DNA of 64,000 nt. Source: an uncultured Mucilaginibacter sp. GTDB taxonomy: Bacteria; Bacteroidota; Bacteroidia; Sphingobacteriales; Sphingobacteriaceae. Positions 25,087 through 32,800 of the stretch are shown piece after piece. Position 1 is the first letter of the stretch. Each line of letters starts with the position of its first letter. The stretch is from positions 1 through 64,000 of the forward strand of contig CAIPFE010000056.1 of NCBI GenBank assembly GCA_903864275.1. The letters run 5' to 3'. Made by a program: the position numbers and the translations under genes. A model generated the notes under the pieces. The model was not told the DNA's origin. It worked only from the letters and a program-made list of their open reading frames with translations, and did not search any database.

Positions 25087-26448
25087 ATGGAAAGTAATAT
25101 TCAGGATATTCAAATCAATAAACAACTTTTCGGCGAAGATTTTATTTGGGGGGTTTCAACAGCCGCTTTCCAGATCGAAGGCGCTTGCGATGTTCATGGC
25201 AAAGGCGAATCTATCTGGGACGCTTTTTCAGGTAAAAAAGGTAAGATTTTAAACGCACATAGCCCCGCCATAGCTTGCGATTTTTATAATCAATACCAAA
25301 ATGATATTGATCTTATAAAACAACTAAACATCCCAAATTTCAGGTTTTCAATATCATGGCCTCGGATATTCCCCAATGGCACCGGTGAAGTAAACCAGGC
25401 GGGCGTTGACTATTACAACAAAGTTATTGATTATTGTATTGAAAAGGGCATTGAACCCTGGGTAACCATTTATCACTGGGACCTGCCAAACGCCCTTGAA
25501 CTAAAAGGTGGCTGGACTAACCGTGAAATTATTGATTGGTTTACTGCTTATGTAGCGCTATGCGCCGAAAACTTTGGCGACAGGGTTAAACATTGGATGA
25601 TAATGAACGAACCAGCGGTATTTACCGGGGCAGGTTATTTTTTGGGGATACATGCCCCGGGGAGAACCGGGCTTAAAAATTTTTTACCTGCCATACATCA
25701 TGTAGTTTTAAGCATAGCTGCAGGCGCTAAGGCATTACGCAAACAATTGCCGCAGGCACAAATTGGCTCTACATTTTCCTGCTCCTATATCGAACCTTAT
25801 TCGGATAAACCTAAGGATGTAAACGCCGCCAAACGGACCGATGCCTTAATCAACCGTCTTTTTATTGAGCCAATTTTGGGACTGGGCTACCCCGTGGACG
25901 ATATGCCTGCTTTAAAGGGCATCGAAAAATATTACCAGCCCGGTGATGAAGATAATTTGAACTTTGATTTCGACTTTATCGGAATACAAAATTATACCCG
26001 GGAAATTGTAAAGTACTCCTTATTTACCCCTTATGTTAACGCCACGCTTGTAAAAGCTGAGAACAGGAAAGTCCCTTTAACAGCCATGAAATGGGAGGTT
26101 TATCCGCCCTCTATTTACCATATGATAAAGAAATTTAATAACTATCCCCAGATCAAGAAACTATATATCACCGAAAATGGCGCAGCTTTTCCTGACGTGG
26201 TAACCGACGGTAAGGTTATCGACCCCCAACGAATTGAATACCTGCAAGCCTATTTGCAACAAATATTAAAAGCCAAAAATGAGGGCTTAAAAATAAGCGG
26301 ATACTTTGTTTGGACACTCACTGACAATTTCGAATGGGCCGAAGGCTATCACCCGCGTTTTGGGTTGATCTACGTCGATTTTGAAACACAGCAGCGCATC
26401 ATAAAGGCCTCAGGGCATTGGTACGCCAAGTTTCTTGGAAGTTCATAG
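25087..26448 (+). CDS. Glycoside hydrolase family 1 beta-glucosidase
   Basis: The product is 453 residues from the ATG at 25087. The GH1 N-terminal signature 'DFIWGVSTAAFQIEGA' is present, with the acid/base Glu in 'MIMNEPAVF' (about residue 166), the nucleophile Glu in 'YITENGAAF' (about 365) and the 'SGYFVWTLTDNFEWAEGY' C-terminal motif that holds aglycone and -1 site residues. There is no signal peptide, so it acts in the cytoplasm on beta-glucosides or similar disaccharides taken up by the cell. No SusCD or transporter gene is adjacent. The TAG stop lies inside the first unit of a heptamer array. Confidence 0.95.
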   Translation: MESNIQDIQINKQLFGEDFIWGVSTAAFQIEGACDVHGKGESIWDAFSGKKGKILNAHSPAIACDFYNQYQNDIDLIKQLNIPNFRFSISWPRIFPNGTGEVNQAGVDYYNKVIDYCIEKGIEPWVTIYHWDLPNALELKGGWTNREIIDWFTAYVALCAENFGDRVKHWMIMNEPAVFTGAGYFLGIHAPGRTGLKNFLPAIHHVVLSIAAGAKALRKQLPQAQIGSTFSCSYIEPYSDKPKDVNAAKRTDALINRLFIEPILGLGYPVDDMPALKGIEKYYQPGDEDNLNFDFDFIGIQNYTREIVKYSLFTPYVNATLVKAENRKVPLTAMKWEVYPPSIYHMIKKFNNYPQIKKLYITENGAAFPDVVTDGKVIDPQRIEYLQAYLQQILKAKNEGLKISGYFVWTLTDNFEWAEGYHPRFGLIYVDFETQQRIIKASGHWYAKFLGSS

Positions 26449-26616
26449 TTAATAGTTCATGGTTCATGGTAGGAAGTTTCTTGGGTGTTAATATACGGTT
26501 CGCAGCTACTATGAACTATGAACCATGAACTTCTCTACAGCTACTATGAACTATGAACTATTAACTATGAACTTCTCCGCAGCTACTATGAACTATGAAC
26601 CATCAACTATGAACTC
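26440..26616. repeat. Inverted ATGAACT heptamer array between convergent genes
   Basis: The left arm is AGTTCAT, AGTTAAT, AGTTCAT, GGTTCAT (26440-26467) and contains the GH1 stop codon. The right side has three tandem copies of a larger unit starting CAGCTACTATGAAC at 26503, 26538 and 26580; the copies are 35 and 42 nt apart, multiples of seven. Any right copy can pair with the left arm. It ends five bases before the pbpC stop. Confidence 0.9.
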
Positions 26617-26620
26617 CCCA

Positions 26621-29011
26621 CTACTTAGCCAGCACCTCAAACCCGATATGAATAGTATTCCCGTTCCCGTCCACCAAAGTTAAAGTATGCATGCCGGGTG
26701 ACGGGTTTAAGGCTATTTGATGAAAATCTTTGGTTTCACCAACATACCTGTCATCCAGGTGCCAGAAGATCTTTACGCCTTTTTGCCGGTGGGCGGCATT
26801 AAAGATCACCCTGCCCCGACTGCCGTCTGCTTCCAGCGGGACGTATATTTTAGCGCCGTCTTTGGGGTAGATGATCTCCATTGGGCTGGCATTTTCAGCC
26901 TGTACACAATCGGGCCTGAACGGTGGGAGCACATGGTATTCGTAATTTTTTGTTTTATAATAATATTCCATGGATGGGGGCAGCACAAACCATTTTTTGT
27001 TAATGATCTGGTTTGGCGGCACACAATTGCCGGTTACCTGCCATTTGCCGTCGGTGCTTAGGTGTACCAGCTGATGATAGGGGCATACCGGAGCTTTCAG
27101 GCCGCTTTTTGGCACCCACAGGTCATCTGTATCTTCGCAATATTCGCCTGCGCGGTAACCGCTCTGGCGGCAAACTTTTATTTTTACCATTTCGTCAACA
27201 GGCATTTCAAACCACGTTTGGGTAACAGGGAGTAATCGGAAAATTTCAAACAGGGCGGGGGCGGCGGTATTTATCCCTGTTAGGTTTGGTCGACCTTCGC
27301 CATCAGTATTGCCAACCCACACGCCGACAACGTATTTTGGGGTAATACCAATTGCCCAGCCATCGCGAAAGCCAAAACTTGTCCCGGTCTTCCAGGACAC
27401 GCGCTGGCTCGAGCTGAATTGCTGCCAGAGCATTTCTTCGCCAGGGCGCATAACTTCTTCCATAGCTTGCAAAGTGTAATAAATAGAACCTGCGTCCAAC
27501 AAACCCGTTTTTTGCAGCTCAGGCTCCTTAGCTGGCGCTATAGCGTACACCGGGTTGTGATAATCAGTTGGGTTATATTTACCATTGTATTTGGTGTAAT
27601 GATTAAGTACCCGCGCCATATCAGCATACGCGCCGGTAAGTTCCCAAAGCGTATTTTCGCCGCCGCCTAATATTAGTGACAGGCCATAATGATCGGCAGG
27701 TTGCTTTAAGGTGGTGACGCCAACCTTATGCAAAAAATCATAAAAACGCTCGTATTTAAACTGCTGCAGCATTTTTACGGCCGGCACGTTTAACGAACGG
27801 GATAATGCCTTCGAGGCCGGTACAGCGCCATCATAGCCCAAATCGAAATTTTCAGGATGATAGCCGGCAATTTGTGTTGGAATGTCGGGCATCAGGCTAT
27901 TAGGTAATATCAAACCATCATGAAGCATGGAAGCATACAAAAGCGGCTTCAACGTACTGCCGGGGCTGCGCGGCGCGTTTACCACGTCCACATCGCTTTC
28001 CATAGCAGTGTCTTCAGGGTGCGAAATATTGCCCGCGTAGGCCAGCGTTGCGCCGGTTTCAACATCAAGCACAACTGCAGCGATATTATTAATATCATTC
28101 GCTTTTAAAACCTGGTGGTGCCGTTCTATAATTTCGTTTACCTGTTGTTGTAATGAAGCTTTTATACTTGTTTTGATCCTCGTCTCGCCATGCTTGTTAT
28201 CCGGGTGATCTGCCTTGAAACGCACCAATAGGTGAGGGGCCAGTTGCGGCAAAGCTACCGGCCTGTCGGGCACCGGTTCCATTTTTGCCAGTGATGCCGT
28301 GGTTGCATCAATAATGCCTTGCTGGTGAAGCTTGTCAAGCAGCCAGTTTCTTTTCTTTAACAGGATAACCCTATTTCTTCCGGGATGCACCAATGACGGT
28401 GAATTTGGAAGCACCGCCATAGCCGCCATTTCGCCCCAGGATAGTTTATCAGGACTGCGTCCAAAGTAACGCCACGAAGCCGCATCAAGCCCGATCACAT
28501 TACTGCCAAATGGCGCGTTGCTGGCATAAAGGGACAGTATTTCGTCTTTGCTATAGCCGCATTCAAGCCGCATGGACATAAAAATCTCTTTCAGTTTATT
28601 CCAGATGGTACGTTTGTGCCTCGTAGCAATACGGATCACCTGCATGGTAATAGTACTGCCGCCGCTGGTAACCTTTTTTGAAGAAAAATTTTGTTTTACC
28701 GCCCTGCCCAAAGCCAAAATATCAAACCCCGGATGGTGCATAAAGCGTTTATCCTCAAACGTTATGATACATTGTTTAAATTTTTCCGGCACTTCCGCGT
28801 TTGGCGGGAAACGCCATTGACCATCGGTAGCGATGGAAGCGCCGAGCAATTGTCCGTCGGCATCATCGATAACATACGACGTTGGGCTGTTAAATAAGGG
28901 ATTTGGCAGGCAAAACCAGAAGAGCAGGCTTGAAACAAAAAAAAGCGCGAGTATTATTATTACTTTTGGTTTTTTCAGGTAATTTAATCCGCGTTCAAAA
29001 CCCGCTTGCAT
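26621..29011 (-). CDS. pbpC: Penicillin-binding protein 1C (bifunctional transglycosylase/transpeptidase)
   Basis: The product is 796 residues from the ATG at 29011; an earlier in-frame ATG (29044) would overlap the divergent glycosyltransferase start. One membrane anchor lies near residues 15-36. The GT51 domain has the catalytic Glu in 'TFEDKRFMHHPGFD'. The transpeptidase domain has 'SPGSTLKPLLYASM' (SxxK) and 'SWKTGTSFGFRDGWAIG' (KTG). A C-terminal BiPBP_C-type domain follows. PbpC often pairs with a bacterial alpha-2-macroglobulin, which is indeed present at 29850-35450, here on the far side of a glycosyltransferase gene. It likely acts in cell-wall repair. Confidence 0.95.
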   Translation of the reverse strand: MQAGFERGLNYLKKPKVIIILALFFVSSLLFWFCLPNPLFNSPTSYVIDDADGQLLGASIATDGQWRFPPNAEVPEKFKQCIITFEDKRFMHHPGFDILALGRAVKQNFSSKKVTSGGSTITMQVIRIATRHKRTIWNKLKEIFMSMRLECGYSKDEILSLYASNAPFGSNVIGLDAASWRYFGRSPDKLSWGEMAAMAVLPNSPSLVHPGRNRVILLKKRNWLLDKLHQQGIIDATTASLAKMEPVPDRPVALPQLAPHLLVRFKADHPDNKHGETRIKTSIKASLQQQVNEIIERHHQVLKANDINNIAAVVLDVETGATLAYAGNISHPEDTAMESDVDVVNAPRSPGSTLKPLLYASMLHDGLILPNSLMPDIPTQIAGYHPENFDLGYDGAVPASKALSRSLNVPAVKMLQQFKYERFYDFLHKVGVTTLKQPADHYGLSLILGGGENTLWELTGAYADMARVLNHYTKYNGKYNPTDYHNPVYAIAPAKEPELQKTGLLDAGSIYYTLQAMEEVMRPGEEMLWQQFSSSQRVSWKTGTSFGFRDGWAIGITPKYVVGVWVGNTDGEGRPNLTGINTAAPALFEIFRLLPVTQTWFEMPVDEMVKIKVCRQSGYRAGEYCEDTDDLWVPKSGLKAPVCPYHQLVHLSTDGKWQVTGNCVPPNQIINKKWFVLPPSMEYYYKTKNYEYHVLPPFRPDCVQAENASPMEIIYPKDGAKIYVPLEADGSRGRVIFNAAHRQKGVKIFWHLDDRYVGETKDFHQIALNPSPGMHTLTLVDGNGNTIHIGFEVLAK

Positions 29012-29022
29012 TATTGCTAAAA

Positions 29023-29745
29023 ATGAAGATACAGAAGTTATCAATTATTATCCCGGCTTATAACGAAGGTAATACGATACATTTGATTTTGAACAAAATT
29101 AAAGCGGTTAATCTGATCGATAATATTCAGAAAGAAATAATCATCGTTAACGATTGCTCTACCGACCATACTGAACAAGCCATCAACAGCTACCAGCTTG
29201 ATAACCCGGACATAAACATCAATTATTTTAAGCATAATACCAACAGAGGAAAAGGCGCCTCACTGCACACCGGCATATCAAAGGCAACGGGCGAGTACCT
29301 CATCATTCAGGATGCCGACCTGGAATACGATCCGCAGGAATATAATGACCTGTTAAAACCCGTCTGCGGCGGCTTTGCCGATGTGGTTTACGGCTCCCGG
29401 TTTATGGGCAGCAACCCGCACCGCATCCTGTTTTTCTGGCATACCATCGGCAATAGGTGGCTCACTTTTGCCTCGAACATGTTCAGCAACCTTAACCTTA
29501 CCGATATGGAAACCTGCTACAAACTATTCGATACCAAACTGATACAATCCATAAAACTAACCGAGCAACGCTTTGGCTTCGAGCCCGAAGTAACCCAGAA
29601 AATTGCCCGCGTACCAAATATCAGGATATATGAGGTTGGCATATCCTATTATGGCCGTACTTACGATGATGGTAAAAAAATAGGATGGAAGGATGGGGTG
29701 AGGGCTATTTATTGTATTTTGAAGTATGGGTTGTTGAAAATGTAA
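29023..29745 (+). CDS. Family 2 glycosyltransferase (DPM1/DPG synthase-like)
   Basis: The product is 240 residues from the ATG at 29023. The GT-A fold begins at once ('KLSIIIPAYNEG', 'IIIVNDCSTDHT'), with a DxD-type motif in 'IIQDADLEYDPQEY' and 'DVVYGSRFMG' further on. It looks like a dolichol- or polyprenyl-phosphate mannosyl/glucosyltransferase without a membrane domain. Its start is 11 bases from that of the divergent pbpC, so the promoters must overlap the opposite coding regions. It lies between pbpC and the macroglobulin gene, an unusual interruption of that pair. Confidence 0.9.
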   Translation: MKIQKLSIIIPAYNEGNTIHLILNKIKAVNLIDNIQKEIIIVNDCSTDHTEQAINSYQLDNPDININYFKHNTNRGKGASLHTGISKATGEYLIIQDADLEYDPQEYNDLLKPVCGGFADVVYGSRFMGSNPHRILFFWHTIGNRWLTFASNMFSNLNLTDMETCYKLFDTKLIQSIKLTEQRFGFEPEVTQKIARVPNIRIYEVGISYYGRTYDDGKKIGWKDGVRAIYCILKYGLLKM

Positions 29746-29787
29746 GGGCTGGGCATAATGGACATCTGAAAATTATAAATTCGAAAG

Positions 29788-29853
29788 ATGTAGTGGCGAC
29801 CCTTGTAGTCGCCCTTAACTTACCGTTGGGCGACCACAAGGGATCGCCGCTAC
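29788..29853. terminator. Long hairpin, probable bidirectional terminator
   Basis: The arm at 29789-29813 (GTAGTGGCGACCC...GTCGCCC) pairs with 29827-29852 (GGGCGACC...GATCGCCGCTAC) over about 25 bases with a few mismatches. It sits between the convergent glycosyltransferase and macroglobulin genes and includes the stop codon of the latter. There is no tandem unit, so it differs from the 7/8-nt arrays; it looks like a REP-like dispersed palindrome. Confidence 0.75.
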
Positions 29854-32800
29854 TTCACTACCTCCACCCATTGCCCCTTTAACAACGCTGAAATCGATTT
29901 ATTATACATCGCCTCGCAGTAAACCGCCGGCATGTAGTATTTACCCGCATAAGCCGCATTCAGCATCACATAATAGGTTAGCTCCTTGTCCTCCGGCAGG
30001 CTGAAATAGGTATAAACCCTATCGTCCCTTATGTCGCGGTAATCGGATTCTGAGGATGGGAATGCTTCCGCGCCGCCAGACACCCTCGTGTTCAATATTT
30101 CCCAGCCGGATGGGAATACCTGCGTGAGCGCCATGTTATAGTAGCGCCCGCGCCTGCCGGGATTTTTAATGTTTACCTGGGCTACAAAATCAGTTCCCTG
30201 CTTTAGGTGGGACGGATCGATCTCTTTCCCGCCAAGGGTAAAATAGCCAACCCGCATTTGCAAAATATCGTCATTAATATTTGTCTTCACATCTTCTCCC
30301 AATGATGGCTGGCCCTGCTGTATCAGCCGCAGGTACAACCTGTTACCGCCATTGTTTTTCACCAACACATTTCCGCCGTTTGCAGCAATATCTGTTTGCC
30401 ATAAATAAGATGGCGAACTGACAGCCGACTTTGTTTTACCGGCCTTGTAATTGAAGATGAGTTTGGCAGCAGTTTTATTTTTGCCGCAATATTGTGCTAT
30501 AGCAATCAGCGAATAAGCCGTTGTTTGGGTGCTATACCAGTCATCCTGCGATAAACGGGCGGCCACGATCCGTAATTGCCCGGCCGCTTTTTGCTGCTGG
30601 CCAAGCAGGGTAAGGGTTTCCAGTATCATGGCATCATCCCGCAGGTCGGATCCGTAAGTGCCGTACATCGAATAGTAGGGTTTTATGATCAAGGGTAACC
30701 CGGCTATCATTTGCAGCCCGATCTCCGGCTGCCCGGATAGTTTGTAGGCTGCCGCTAAACGCCAGCGCGCTTCAACACTCAAATATTTAAACTCCCTTAG
30801 CCGGTTCATCGCGCCGAGCTCTGGCGACCTTGCCAGGGCCAAAAGATATAAACGATAGGCCTGAATCAGATCCGCGCCATAAAAACTCCTTGAATCGGGT
30901 GCCCAGGTAACCGCTTTTTGTTTTTCGTAATTTTTCCACTGCTCAATAAATCCAAGCGGCAGGCTGTAGCCTTTTTCCTGGGCGGCCAGCATAAAATGCC
31001 CGGCATAATTGGTGCCCCATTCATCAGGCCCCCCGCCGCCCGGCCAGTAGCTCAGGCCGCCGCCGTTTACCTGGAAACCGTTTAACCGGTTGATGGTCAA
31101 TTTTATATTTCGCTCTGTTTCTGCTTTTTGCCTTGGTGTAAGGTCAAGTAACTGGTCTAAGTACAACTGCGGGAACGCGGATGAAGTAGTCTGCTCAACA
31201 CAACCATAAGGATATTCGATCAGGTAATCCAACCGTTTCGTGAGGTTTAAGGGTGGGATGGAAGCTACCTCAAGCGTAGCTTTATTGGTACCGTTTATCC
31301 CGATAGCTGAATAGGTGGTATTCCATGTCTCGCCGGGCATCAGCTCTTTCTCCAATATTTTAGTAACAGGGGGATTAGGGTTGCGGACATTCAGTTCCAC
31401 ATCATAGGCTGCAGTTTCCTTGCCACTTTTGGCAATGATCTTAACTTTGCCCACACCCACAAAATCTTTCACATCCAGGTCGAAAGTCACCAGTTGATCG
31501 CCAGTTTTGGTAAAAGTAACCGTCTTTTGGTTATTGCCTGCCAGGTTACTAAACGCGTTCGACTGCACCTGAACACTAACCGTTTTTATATTGTTTTCCA
31601 TCGCGAAAACAGTTACCGGCAGCTGTATTTTTTCCGATGGCCCCAACACGCGCGGCAAAGTTGCCAGTATCATTAATGGCTTTTTAACGGTTACATATTT
31701 GTCAGCAAAGCCATAACCGCCATCGTGGCCTGCTATTACCATTACTTTTACTGAACCGATGTATTGCGGCAATGTAAATGAGTGCGTTTGCTTTTCGCCG
31801 TTATCCAGGCGGAAAGGCCCTAAGAACTTCACCACGGGCTTAAAACGGTTTACCGATACGTTGTGGTTAGTCCCGGCTGTACCGTCCCCGCCGATGCTTA
31901 AAATGCGTTCCAGGCCACCACCATAAGCGCCTATCACATAGTCAAACAGGTCCCAGGTCTTTACGCCAAGCGCCTCACGGGCATAAAATGTTTCATGTGG
32001 GTCAGGCGTTTTGTAATTGGTAATATCCAGCAAGCCTTCGTCAACAATGGCAATCGTATAGGTCATGGCCTTGCCCGATGCTTCTGAAACAGTAACAGAT
32101 GCAGGCGTTTCCGGCCTGATCTTGTCCGCCATGCTGATGACTGGTTTTAATATCGTTTCCGGGTTATCAACCCCTAATGGAATAGCGCCGTACATGCGGA
32201 TGGGCAGATCGTTTACAGTCTGCGAGTGCCGCTGCAACAGTGTCACATTTACAAAAATATTGGGCGCCATGCTCTCATCCACTTTAAAAGTATAGCGGGT
32301 TTGCCCCTTTTTGGTATCTATCCAGGCTGTTTTCAATACTTTCCTGCCATTCTCAAAACTGATCAGCGCCCGCCCATCCGACATCGTAGGGATGGTCAAT
32401 GTAGCATCCTCGCCAACTTTATAATTCTTTTTATCGGAAGTGAACGATAGCATTGCCGCTTCTGTAGGATCGGTTTGCTGCAGCCGTTCTGACCAGTTCG
32501 ACCAATCAATATACAATATTTTACCGGTCGAATGGCCTGTTGCCTCATCTTTAACCCGGATCAAATAGCGCCCCCAATCGGCCTGGTTAATATGCAGCGT
32601 CCATTTGCCATGGCCGTTCACCAATTTCACAGTTTCGGTTTTTATCAGTTTGTTGAACTTGTCCTGCGTAAAATTGCTCATTTCGTTGCCCGTTTCATCC
32701 CACCACCAGCGCCATTGAATTTTATAAAGTTCAAGCTCAACATTACGCGTGCCTTCAAATGGTTTGCCCTTTGTATCCACATCGGCAATATCAATTTCGT

